In this document: in pieces, positions 54,996-64,000 of the stretch
Layout: each line of letters begins with the position of its first letter
Position numbering within the stretch: the stretch's first letter is position 1
From: Paraphysomonas bandaiensis
Lineage: Eukaryota; Chrysophyceae
Assembly (NCBI GenBank): GCA_965644295.1
Contig: CBFFRP010000405.1
Span: 1-64,000, forward strand
DNA length: 64,000 bases
Direction of reading: 5' to 3'
Notes under the pieces: generated by a model
Seen by the model: the letters and a program-made list of their open reading frames with translations, nothing else
Told to the model about the DNA's origin: nothing
Database searches by the model: none
Translations under genes and position numbers: made by a program

Positions 54996-56346
54996 ATGAA
55001 CGGTAGCGCTGTGTTTGTCGACCTCACAGATTCTACCAGCAGTGTGGCAGACAGAGTGTTCGTAGGGGACTCTTCGAATGATGTTGTTGTTATAGATGAT
55101 GTGTTATTTGATGACGATGTTTCCAGTGATGCTGTTATGTTAAAGAACACGGATTCGAAGGTGCCCAACATTCAAGTTGAGCCTGGTGGACGTGCTGATA
55201 TTTTAATTCTGTCTGACTCAGAGCCTGAGACCGACAAAATAAATAGAGACAATAGAGATAATGATGACGATGTTATGTGTATTGGGGTAGGTAGTGACTT
55301 GGGAGATACCCTAAAGGGGATGGGATTTGGTGATGAAGACATTTCGTATGCATTGAAAAGATGTCGCAGTGTGAACGCCGCCGTCAAGCTTTTGCTGAGT
55401 TCACCTGATTCACCTGAAATGGAACGGGTGTTTAAGTGCCCTATATGCTTATGCGAGCACTGTGTATCAGATATGGTCACACTGTCCTGTTTACATCGGC
55501 TATGCACAGAATGTTTCGCTGGCTATTGTGGTTCCAAGATATTGGAAGGAGAAGTACGACAGTCAGAACTGTGCTGTCCTTGTGACATGGCTAGTACAAC
55601 GCCATCACCCAGCGGTATATGTGGACAGCCTATTACAATCCATGAGATCAAGGCTCACGTTTCGACTGACGTTTTTTCAAGGTATGAGACGTTTCTAACA
55701 CGGACAGTTTGTGAGGATGAGCAATGGCGAAGCTGTCCCAAGTGCAACGACTGGTATGTGGACATTGCTTCAGGTGGAGGTCTACTGGACGAGTCAATAT
55801 GGAGGAAAGTTGAATGCGGGAAATGTAATCATTTTTTCTGTGGTAAATGTGGACTTGTGCCACATAAAGGTCAGCCAGATCAGGTGAGTTAGAGTAACAT
55901 TTTTTGTATTGCATGATTCATTTGATATCCTACAGGATATATCGTGCGAAGCCATGTCTGCGTGGATACAGGCCAATGAGATGGGTGATGGGTCTCTGCA
56001 GGAGTACATGACGTCTCACAATCTCTTTCCCTGTCCGCACTGCGGCATGCCTGGAGAGCTCTCGCAAGGATGCAAGTTCCTGCATTGCCGGTGCAAGGGG
56101 AGGTACTGCGCGCTGTGCGGTTGTGCTCTCAGTGCTAAACAGCACTTCTCTCACTTTCAAGGAGCTCCTGGGTGCACTGGACCTTTCGGCAATAAATGCA
56201 AAGGTGTTACGGATGCATCGAAAGTATCTCAAAGGTCTCAGCAGCAGAGTACCTTGAATCAAGTGAAGCCAAAGCATATCAATGCTAACGTAGCGCCACG
56301 ATTGCCTCAACCTCCTCAAAGGAAGAGAAAGTTTCAGAATAAATAA
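54996..56346 (+). CDS. RBR-type (RING-IBR-RING) E3 ubiquitin ligase, two exons
   Basis: Exons 54996-55883 and 55936-56346 join in phase (52-nt intron) to 432 codons. ATG at 54996 is preferred; an upstream in-frame GTG is not a likely start. N-terminal acidic stretches NDVVVIDDVLFDDD and ILILSDSEPE look like SUMO-interacting motifs. A UBA-like block follows (LGDTLKGMGFGDEDISYAL). RING1 is CPICLCEHCVSDMVTLSC...HRLCTECF, the IBR includes CPKCNDWY...CGKCNHFFCGKC, and RING2 is CPHCGMPGELSQGCKFLHC with CKGRYCALCG. The catalytic Cys of RBR ligases lies in RING2, here probably within GCKFLHC. RBR enzymes accept ubiquitin from E2 as a thioester before transfer. SIM-like motifs suggest SUMO-directed targeting, which is inference. 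The tail is basic and may carry a nuclear signal. Confidence 0.88.
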
Positions 56347-57320
56347 TAGCATTCAGTCTGTATGTATACCTCACATCGATTATATTACTGTATATGGAGA
56401 ATTTGTTGTTTCACGGCTTGTGTTTCTATTGTCCTTTACGTGTTACCTATGTTGAATATTGAATAGTCTATGAAAATGTGTGATATTCTAGTATATACAT
56501 AGCTTAAAAATTAGAGTAAGCAGAATCTTTGTACCAATATTTACTCAGGTGGCACGTTGCTATGAAATTTGTTTGTTTCATTGCTTATAACTTATAATAA
56601 AGCCAAATAGTACTATACAGCGACACTGACTAGCCCTGATAGAAGATGTGTCATATGTACTACCCACATAGCCAAAGGCCGGATTATTCTAATTATCATG
56701 ATCATTTCAGAATGTTTTATACATGATCAACTACTACAGATATGTTATATGAACTACCTACAACGCAAAAAGCCGTTATATTCTAAATAACTGTTTTCAT
56801 TATAGAATATTTTATGTATGATCAACTACTATCGTGCCGATGAGAACTCTTAAACAATCCAGTCTAAGAACAATTCAGTGACATACATCGCTTTAGTCAG
56901 TCCATCCAATTATCGCGAGAAGAAAAACTGTGTGTGATGCAAAGTTTCTTTCGTGGCACTCGGATCGTTCCTAACTGTACATAACGTATGTACAGCAGTA
57001 GATACAACATGTAGAACAGCGACAGAAAATGTTGCTTGCCCTCGATTTGGGGAACTGATACACGCTCGTGGTGTGTACCTGGTCAACAGGCGTTTCAATG
57101 CATGATCACGGCATAGCTGCCAATTGGCGATGCGTATGCCCTTTCAGCGAATGGAGGCATCAATTTACTGTCCAAATCTAGTCCATTACAAAGTACATGT
57201 TGTTTCATATAGGTGATACATCAGTTGTTTATAGTTTACACGATATGGGTGAGAAGTGGATGTTAATGTGAATTCAACAAAGGTGATGAAGGATGTGGGT
57301 GAGGTGATAGTAAGATATGT
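56347..57320. other. Intergenic, no gene recognised
   Basis: AT-rich 3' flank of the RBR gene and 3' flank of U2. A short imperfect duplication occurs at 56690-56840 (atgatcatttcagaatgttttatacatgat-like and cattatagaatattttatgtatgat-like blocks). No gene is seen. Confidence 0.45.
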
Positions 57321-57516
57321 GGGTGCCCCTAAGGGCTGTCATCACAAGGCGGTGGTGCAATGCCGAGGACAACGTGCAGGACGTGAGCAAGCTCATCGTG
57401 ATCTGCAAGCTTCAAATATTAGTGAATAACGTACCGCACATTGTGCGGTTATCAGTTATTACACTGATAAGAACAGATACTACACTTGATCTTAGCCAAA
57501 AGGCCGAGAAGAGCAT
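57321..57516 (-). ncRNA. U2 spliceosomal RNA
   Basis: The minus strand from about 57516 begins atgctcttctcggcc and continues with ttttggctaagatcaag then tgtagtatctgttc, the near-invariant U2 5' domain including the branch-point-pairing GTAGTA. Next come stem IIa (tatcagtgtaataactgata) and stem IIb (ccgcacaatgtgcgg), then an Sm-like site (aatatttga). The 3' part, less conserved in sequence, runs to about 57321 (ggggcaccc), for about 196 nt, the usual size. The 5' tip differs slightly from the metazoan ATCGCTTCTCGG. U2 base-pairs with the intron branch site and agrees with the many short introns here. The exact 3' end is estimated. Confidence 0.93.
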
Positions 57517-57908
57517 GATCATCTAGGGTGTCGTAGTTATATATATATGTTTATATTTACCCAAAATATTTTTTTTCGAAATGAGGAAGTGTACACACAG
57601 CAGCAGGGACAGAGAAGATCCAGATGGTAGACGAAATGAACCAAATGTACACAATAAAATACGTAAGTATAGTACATATACACAGTCATACATGTCCAGC
57701 AGTGTGTATGTATAGCTGTACTGTATACCTGTATCCTGTACAGTATGTACAGCAGGAGCACGACGTCCTTGTGGCAATTATTCCATAGAGCAGCGACCAA
57801 CTGTGTAGATATGTATGTGGGAGTGCGCTCATAAGATCTTGTATTGCACTACACTGTTCACACTCGCATACCAACAGCCGGGTAATATTAAAGTGTGTTA
57901 GAGCGGAT
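57517..57908. promoter_or_regulatory. Upstream region of U2 and of the OCRL-like gene
   Basis: Lies between the U2 5' end (minus) and the ATG at 57909 (plus), so it should carry both promoters. No proximal sequence element could be identified by eye. A tatatatatg run is at 57540-57549. Confidence 0.35.
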
Positions 57909-60762
57909 ATGAGTGCAGCGAGAAACAGCCGTCCAGTGAGAAGAAACTCACAGAAGGCGCTGGAAGTGAGTTTATGCCAGGAATACGACGATGGTATATT
58001 TATCCGCGTATTGTGGTGGTGTTGAATTGTAACGGCATGTAATCAGGTCGTTCGTTTGATCCAGCCGCTGTACAGCTCATTACTCAGAGCTGGGTGGAGA
58101 AACACATGAAGAACCAGTTAATTATTTATCTCTTGTCGTGACGCCGATTGTAACATGCATTCTCTCAGGGAAAGTAAATTCACAGAGACCGTGCAAGCGA
58201 AAGTATTCTGCGGAACATGGAACGTGAATTCTAAAGTTCTCAAGGATGAGAGTCTGGTTGAATGGCTCTGCCCTCCGGGATCGGCGAATGTAGACAGCAG
58301 CGGCAATCCGGACGCCGATATATATGTAGTTGGTTTCCAAGAGATGGTTGATCTCACTGTCGTTAATGTGGCTGTGGACAGCAAGAGCCAACAACGATCT
58401 CAATACTGGCAAGAGAAAATTGTCGAATGTCTCAACTCTAAAGGTGGAAGCTACACACAAGTCATGTCGAAGCACTTGGTAGGTCTACTTGTATGTGTAC
58501 TGGTCAAAGATAGTGTGCTTCCACATGTTCGAGATGTCCGTAGCGCTTCTGCAGGCGTTGGAGTCATGGGAATGATGGGAAATAAAGGAGGAGTTAGTGT
58601 CCGTCTAACATTGTATGACAGCTCGATATGTGTCGTTTGCGCACATATGGCCGCCCACCGCGAAAATGTCGCAGGCCGTAATGCTGACTTTCAGAACATA
58701 ATCGAGAAGACCGTATTTGTTCCTGTAGAGAGTACGACGGGAACAAGTACGGCGGCTTTGGAATCTGACGCTGTTCGGGAAGAAAGAGCGCGTAAACTTC
58801 ACTACACGACAGGTCTGTCCCCTCTGGAAGAGCTTACCATCCCGGATCACGACCTTGTCTTTTGGATCGGTGATCTTAACTATCGTATTGATGAGTCTTT
58901 GCCAACGGAAGACGTATTCGCTAAAATAGACTCGGGAGAATGGGGCGCCCTGCGAGATTATGACCAGCTCAATATCGAGCGCCAGAATGGAACCGTTTTT
59001 CAGGGATTTTCTGAAGGGGTTCTCGAATTTCTACCAACCTATAAGTACCAACCTGGCACAAAGGAGTACGAACGACGTGCGGAAAAGAAACTCCGTGCAC
59101 CGGCATGGTGTGATCGCATATTATGGAGAGCCAACACTAGTCTCGACGCTGTCACTCAACTCTCCTACCAACGCGCTGAGCTACTGCCTTCTGACCACAA
59201 ACCTGTGATGGCCGCGTTTCAGTGCAACATCCGCAAGATTGTCAAAGAAAAAGAGAAAGCAGTGTTTCAGGAGCTCATGAGAGAGTTGGATAAGCATGAG
59301 AATGACAGTATACCGCGGGTGTCTGTAGAGGGTGGTGCAGTTTCCTTTGGAACTCTCTTTTTCCAAGTAGGTGGCCATCAACCTATGTCATTGCTGTCGT
59401 TGATATTTCATGTGCTGTGATTAACATTTGATATATTCGTATTAAAGGAGCCCAAAGAAGCCACTGTACGTATTAAGAATGTCGGTATGTCGATTGCACA
59501 CTGGAGATTTGTTCCTAAACTGGAAGAGAAATGGCCTTGCAAGCGCTGGATGGCGATCAGCCCTACTCTGGGTATGCTGTTGCCTGGAGAGGTGAGATAG
59601 TACAGACTCTCTATTGGTGTCATTGATATCACTGTTGCGTCTTTTATGTACAGGAAGTGGAGGTTGTACTTGCTGCCACCATTGACGCAGTGACTGCAGA
59701 TGCAGTCAACAATGCTCGAGAGGTTGTTTTTGCTTTTTATGTATGTCATTGGATCTAACTTATACGATAGATGCTTGATGATATCATGGTGCTTCGGGTT
59801 GAGAACGGTCAGGATTTCTATATTACTGTTAAGGCTAATTTCGCTAGATCTTGTTTCGGTATGACTTGTACTGCGTCGCTGATCTCTTCTAATGAGTGGT
59901 ATATTAGGCATGTCTCTGGAGCAGCTGGTGTGTGCTCTGGAACCTGTGAGAAATATTCCTGCCCCTGCGGTAGACGCTTCCCAGACATACGATCCCACAT
60001 CCACCCAACCCCTGAAACAGCAGCTGAGTATTCCCAAAGAATTATGGAGGTTAGTTGATGCTCTCTGGCAAGGGGGAGGGATGAGAGAGAAAGACCTTTT
60101 TGCCTCGAGTGCAGAGCCTGGAGAGGTATTCACGAAAGTGTCATTCTCCATTACTACTGTCAGCTAAAGTTTTGCTCAGGTAGCGAAGATCAGGGAGTGC
60201 CTCGACACTGGAGTGGACTTTCCCCCTTGTAGCCCCCACTCCATCGCAGATGCTCTTGTAACTTTGATATCATCCCTTCCGCAACCATTGCTTCCTCCAG
60301 ACCTCTACCCAACAGCTGTAATATATACAATAGTGTATGTATATGAAGTAATTTTTTATGCAGAATGACGTGGAGCCTAATAACATTCGGGCGTGGAGCA
60401 GACATTTCTTGGAGCAACTGCCTCCAATAAATTACAATGTGTTTGTGTATTTGCTCTCCTTTCAAAGAGAGCTGCTCGCGCTGCGAGAATTCAACAGGTA
60501 GTACATATGATATGTGAGCAGCTGCATCTTACCACGTATTGTCAGATTGACTGCCGTGAAGCTGTCAGCTCTCAATGTTGCATGCATGACACCGAACAAT
60601 GTACCATCGGCTGAGAACTTACGGGATGAGCGCATTGTCGGTGATCCAGATAATGCCGCCAATGTGTACAATCAGTATCAAGGTTCAGAATCTAAGATAT
60701 TAGCGGGTCAACAGGCTTTGCATGTTGTGATGGTACATTTTTTAACATCATCTGCTATTTAA
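57909..60762 (+). CDS. OCRL/INPP5B-like inositol polyphosphate 5-phosphatase with ASH and RhoGAP-like domains, ten exons
   Basis: Exons 57909-57993, 58047-58116, 58169-59366, 59448-59591, 59654-59722, 59771-59858, 59908-60125, 60180-60317, 60364-60497 and 60546-60762 join in phase to 786 codons. The 5-phosphatase domain has FCGTWNVNSK, VVGFQEMVDL, NKGGVSVRL, VCAHMAAHREN, FWIGDLNYRID, PAWCDRILWR and SDHKPVMAAF. Then an ASH domain (PKEATVRIKNVGMSIAHWRF, DFYITVKANFARSCFG) and a RhoGAP-like domain (MSLEQLVCAL, IPKELWRLVDALWQGG, HSIADALVTLISSLPQPLLP) follow, as in OCRL and INPP5B. These enzymes remove the 5-phosphate from PI(4,5)P2 on endosomes and Golgi. The GAP arginine is not seen in EKDLFASSAEPGE, where OCRL also lacks it, so GAP activity is unlikely. 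The clathrin-binding and PH regions of animal OCRL are absent. Confidence 0.92.
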
Positions 60763-61256
60763 GGTTATATCTGTTATTTCCGTAGTAATTATTATCTCAG
60801 TGATGTATTATTAATCAATAATCATTATTAGAAAAATTAAACTTAATATGTGTTCCAGCTTCAACTTATATTTTCAAGTTTACATTGAGATTGCGAGATG
60901 TATAAATATAGCCATGATAATGGACCATCCTGGAGCTTGAGGATGACAGGATTCATTGATAACTCCCAGTTTTTATGATGGTCGCGTCGATTAGACAGAA
61001 TAACTAATGTAAATATTGATTTGGTCGGAAAACAGTCAGCAGATATGCATATGCACAACCGCAAAGCCTGGTAAGACCCGACCCCCGAGTTGCCCTGTTT
61101 ATCCGTCAAGGCACAAAAAACATATCCACATTTCTTACACTGCACAACAAGTGCTTAGCTGTGAGAACAGCAATTTTTGCAGACAACAAAACGCTGCTAA
61201 TTTTTTGTTATCGTTTGCAAAGGAAATCTCTTGTGTACTTATCATTCATAATACCA
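60763..61256. other. Intergenic spacer with repeat fragment
   Basis: Between the OCRL-like stop codon and the second copia LTR. Around 61077-61125 the sequence ccctgtttatccgtcaagg resembles an arm of the dispersed inverted-repeat element, so the copia element again lies next to this repeat family. No gene is seen. Confidence 0.5.
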
Positions 61257-61550
61257 TATTAGAATATGGATCTTATTCTAGTATATTCAGTATGTCACTT
61301 CAAGACAATGTACGAGAATACAGTGAAATATAGTGATGTACAAATGCTGTGATGATATTGAGAAACTGAAATAGTTTGATCGTTCAAGATATGTTCAGTA
61401 ACGAGAGGTTCGCATATGTAGGATATTATGCAGGGATTATAATGAGTTAGTGTTGGTTATCACAACTTCGTGTAAACGATATTAATAAATCTATCTAGTC
61501 TTACGACAAATTCTCTCTGTGATCTAGTGTAAAATGAGCGTTTCTCAATA
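61257..61550 (+). repeat. 5' LTR of second copia element
   Basis: Starts TATTAGAATATGGATC and ends near tttctcaata, with the Gag ATG (61534) inside its last 17 bases, as in the first element. It matches the LTR fragment at 29820 more closely than the 18969/24131 pair. Confidence 0.85.
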
Positions 61551-63075
61551 TGGTAGCGAGCGAGGAGGAGAGAAGGAGGATAGAGGAGTAGTGCCACAGT
61601 TTAATGAGAGCAATGTTGAACAATGGATTGAAGACTTCGAAACGTTCCTCATGAGGAAAGAGCAAAGTGAAGTAGCGGTGGAGCCACCACCGAAGGAAAG
61701 CGACTTTGGGGAACAGCCACTCACGTTAATGGAGGAGAAGTCTTACAGACAGGCTGTGAAGAAGTACTGGAAGGCGAATGCCATAGCGTATTCGTACTGC
61801 AGAGAGGCAGTGCAAACATCTTCGAAGGCGCTTCAGAAATTCCATCTTCTACATAAAGGGTTCAAGGCTGATGGAAAAGGAAGCAACAGGTTTAAGGCGC
61901 ATATTATGATTGATGAGTTGAAGAAGTGCTTTGCTGGAGGGAAGCAAAACAAGATCAGTGAGCTGTTGACTCAGTATGGATCTTTCCGTATGCGTCCGGA
62001 GGAGACTGCGAAGGACTATATAATACGGTTTGAAATACTGCTGAAAGAGCTACAGGAGCAGCAGCAGGACATATCGGAGCTCGCAAAAATAACACGGTTA
62101 CGAGAAGGTCTGTTGAATGAAGAATATGCTCCTCTGAATGTTGCTTTGTACTTGATGCCTGCTGATGATGTTGATTATGCAACATTATCAAGGAAGATAG
62201 AAAGGTATGATGATACCATTCCTGGAAGGATTGCGTTAGAGCGGAAACGCAAGAAGGTGGAGGAGCTGAATTTCATTGAAAAGAGCAAACGGTCTCGAAC
62301 AGAACGGGATAAGCGTAAGAAGGGCAACTGTAGATATTGCAGGAAAGAAGGAATTCCTCATAGCCATTCAACTGAACAGTGCAGGAGGAAGCAGAGGAAG
62401 AAGGATGGAGAGATATCAGGGCAGCGTCCTGGAAGTGCTGCGTATACGGGATGCAGAAATTGCAAGTCTCTGGAACATCTTGCTGCTGATTGTCCAACGA
62501 CGAAGAAAAAGCATTCTAGAAGAGGAGAGAAAGGGAAGAATCATGGTAGGAAGCCGGACAAAAGGCTGCTGACAGTAGAGAATATACGGCGTGGAGAACC
62601 AGCAGAATTCTCTGATGAAGATGAAGCAAATATGATCGAGGATGTTATGAAATTGTCATGCAATATACATGAAACGAATATATGTAGTGTAAATGATGAC
62701 ATGCATTATACATATATTGACACCTGCTGTTCATCATCAATGTTCTTGATGAATGATGTGACCATGCTTGACACTCATATGAATACATCAAAGGTGATAA
62801 ACGGCTCTAAGAAGGGATCAGAGATTCATATCACAAGTGTGGGTTCCCGTGGAGCATGGAGAGACATAGAAATTTCAGATCAGATCAATCGATGCCTGTG
62901 CTCCGGACGTAAGCTGAACGAAATGGGCTATCGATTCACGGTGTGGTATGGGATCCAAATTTATGACTGTAATACTGGTGAACTGGTACTGGAGGGACCC
63001 ATGAAGAATGGAATGACTGCAGTTCCAACTCAGCAGTCAGCTGTTGGAGCTTCCAGATGTGTCTACACCGAGTAA
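61534..63075 (+). CDS. copia Gag and protease part, ends at a frameshift
   Basis: 513 codons collinear with residues 1 to about 500 of the first element: Gag with QWIEDFETFLMRKEQSEVAV, two zinc-knuckle-like segments (CRYCRKEGIPHSHSTEQC and CRNCKSLEHLAADCP; the first is absent from the intact copy), and a protease region YIDTCCSSSMFL. Around 63035 the sequence cagcagtcagctgttgg has four extra bases relative to cagcagttattgg of the intact copy, shifting the frame into a stop at 63073. This copy therefore cannot make Gag-Pol in one frame. Confidence 0.9.
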   Translation: MSVSQYGSERGGEKEDRGVVPQFNESNVEQWIEDFETFLMRKEQSEVAVEPPPKESDFGEQPLTLMEEKSYRQAVKKYWKANAIAYSYCREAVQTSSKALQKFHLLHKGFKADGKGSNRFKAHIMIDELKKCFAGGKQNKISELLTQYGSFRMRPEETAKDYIIRFEILLKELQEQQQDISELAKITRLREGLLNEEYAPLNVALYLMPADDVDYATLSRKIERYDDTIPGRIALERKRKKVEELNFIEKSKRSRTERDKRKKGNCRYCRKEGIPHSHSTEQCRRKQRKKDGEISGQRPGSAAYTGCRNCKSLEHLAADCPTTKKKHSRRGEKGKNHGRKPDKRLLTVENIRRGEPAEFSDEDEANMIEDVMKLSCNIHETNICSVNDDMHYTYIDTCCSSSMFLMNDVTMLDTHMNTSKVINGSKKGSEIHITSVGSRGAWRDIEISDQINRCLCSGRKLNEMGYRFTVWYGIQIYDCNTGELVLEGPMKNGMTAVPTQQSAVGASRCVYTE

Positions 63076-64000
63076 TTGTGAAGTAAATCTTAGCGATAGG
63101 ACTGGTGAGGACGAGCTGGAGTTGCTGCATCGGAGAGCGGGTCACTTCAACAAACATGCTTTAGTGGAGGCACATAAGAGGATGCTCATCATGGGTACAG
63201 GGTTGAAACGAAAACACCTCACAGCCAAGGTACACAAAAATCAGTGTTTGTGTGATGTGTGTGCCAGGTCTAAGATAACCCGAGTCAGCTTCCGAACGAA
63301 GGACGAGAATTCCGTTAGACCGAATTTTTCAGCAGATATCGCTGTGTACTTAAATTGTCCTGCTAGAGGAGGTGAGAGGTATGTGTTAAAGATAACGCAT
63401 CATGCCAGCAAAATGTTCTGGGCGACGGGCTTAGTCCACAGAACTGGGGAAGCGGTCTTAGAAGTCTTCAAAGAGCTATTTAGAGGAGATGTTAAAAGGT
63501 ACAAGCTCAAGATGGAGCACTATCATGCAGATGGTGCAAGAGAGTTAATCAGTGAAGAGCTGCGTCAGTATCTTAGGACACAGGAGTGCTATCAACATAC
63601 GTGGAGCTCAACAGACTCTCCAGAAATGAATGCCATAGAGGAGAGGAAGTTCAGAACTGCTGGAGAGATGACTCTTGCAATGTTAATCCAATCTGGACTG
63701 CCACCGCAATTTTGGCTGGATGCATACATGGCAGCCAGATATATTTTGATTCGATTGCCAACGAAAACAGATAAAGGGTATATGTCTCCTATAGAGTTTC
63801 TAACGGGCGAGCCTCCAAATTTGAGATATCTTAGGGTATGGGGGTGTCGAACTTATGTTCTTTCACCGAAGGCGGATCGACGAAAGGATTGGGAGGATAA
63901 GGCTCTAGTTGGATATTTAATGGGTTACTCTGATGAGAAGGTAGGATACCATGTATATCTTCCTGAATCAAACAAGGTGGTGACTACAGTCCATATATTG
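63040..64000 (+). pseudogene. copia Pol part (integrase onward) after the frameshift, partial
   Basis: From 63040 the +1-shifted frame stays open to the window edge and matches the integrase region of the first element: ELLHRRAGHFNKHALVEAHK, CLCDVCARSKITRVSF, YHADGARELI (first Asp), NAIEERKFRT (Glu) and QFWLDAYMAARYIL. Reverse transcriptase lies to the right of the window. The coding sequence is intact after the shift, so only one break is visible in this window. Confidence 0.88.

Larger units (their letters stand above)
61257..64000 (+). mobile_element. Second Ty1/copia retrotransposon, frameshifted, cut by right edge
   Basis: Starts with an LTR (61257-61550) related to the first element, followed by the primer site tggtagcgagc and a Gag frame about 80 per cent similar by eye to the first element. 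Pol continues to the window edge in another frame. The 3' LTR and target duplication lie beyond base 64000. It is older or decaying, as the reading frame is broken once. Confidence 0.93.

Noticed and set aside
57317-57526. 69-codon plus-strand frame
   Set aside because: It is antisense to U2 snRNA, whose conserved sequence explains the region.

Overview
This is a window of nuclear DNA from a eukaryotic microbe. Most genes carry short GT...AG introns, usually 44-60 nt. A U2 snRNA gene is present, and much of the rest is retroelements and transposon relics. A MORN5-type gene suggests an organism with a flagellum, or a recent flagellate ancestor. The gene set (KMT2/trithorax-like methyltransferase, OCRL-like phosphatase, polo kinase, GT60 glycosyltransferase, Hint-domain secreted protein, 4E-T-like protein) fits several protist lineages, and I do not assign a species. 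Exon joins below were read by eye from splice sites, reading phase and family motifs; no transcript or alignment was available.

Layout, left to right. 1-6104 (-): a non-LTR retrotransposon cut by the left edge. Its long ORF carries an OTU-like cysteine protease, a SET methyltransferase-like domain and an APE-type endonuclease, followed in another frame by reverse transcriptase. 6470-8557 (-): a six-exon GT60-type polypeptide GlcNAc-transferase. 9462-11613 (+): a 4E-T-like eIF4E-binding protein. 13358-14882 (-): a GT92-like secretory glycosyltransferase. 14980-15510: a 23-copy, 23-bp minisatellite lying between that gene and a polo-like kinase (15730-18608, +). 18969-24423 (-): an intact copia retrotransposon with identical 293-bp LTRs and a GTGGG target duplication, inserted in an older inverted-repeat transposon. 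25768-27839 (-): a GT34-like glycosyltransferase with a helical C-terminal extension. 28302-29275 (+): a PH-domain protein with a 20-nt microexon. 29556-31200: decayed hAT-like and Harbinger-like transposon pieces with an LTR fragment. 31429-33166 (+): a membrane J-like protein lacking HPD. 33600-36860: repeats and transposon debris.

36865-37386 (-): a MED4-like protein. 37639-38681 (+): a TatD nuclease. 38960-39672 (-): MORN5, facing a possible cilium-related gene (40288-41133, +). 42381-50514 (+): a very large KMT2/trithorax-like H3K4 methyltransferase. 52531-53664 (+): a secreted Hint protein. 54996-56346 (+): an RBR ubiquitin ligase. 57321-57516 (-): U2 snRNA. 57909-60762 (+): an OCRL-like inositol 5-phosphatase. 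61257-64000 (+): a second, frameshifted copia element cut by the right edge.

The host genes are unrelated housekeeping, signalling, chromatin and secretory-pathway genes, not an operon. The most unusual object is the OTU-SET-endonuclease-RT retroelement at the left edge.
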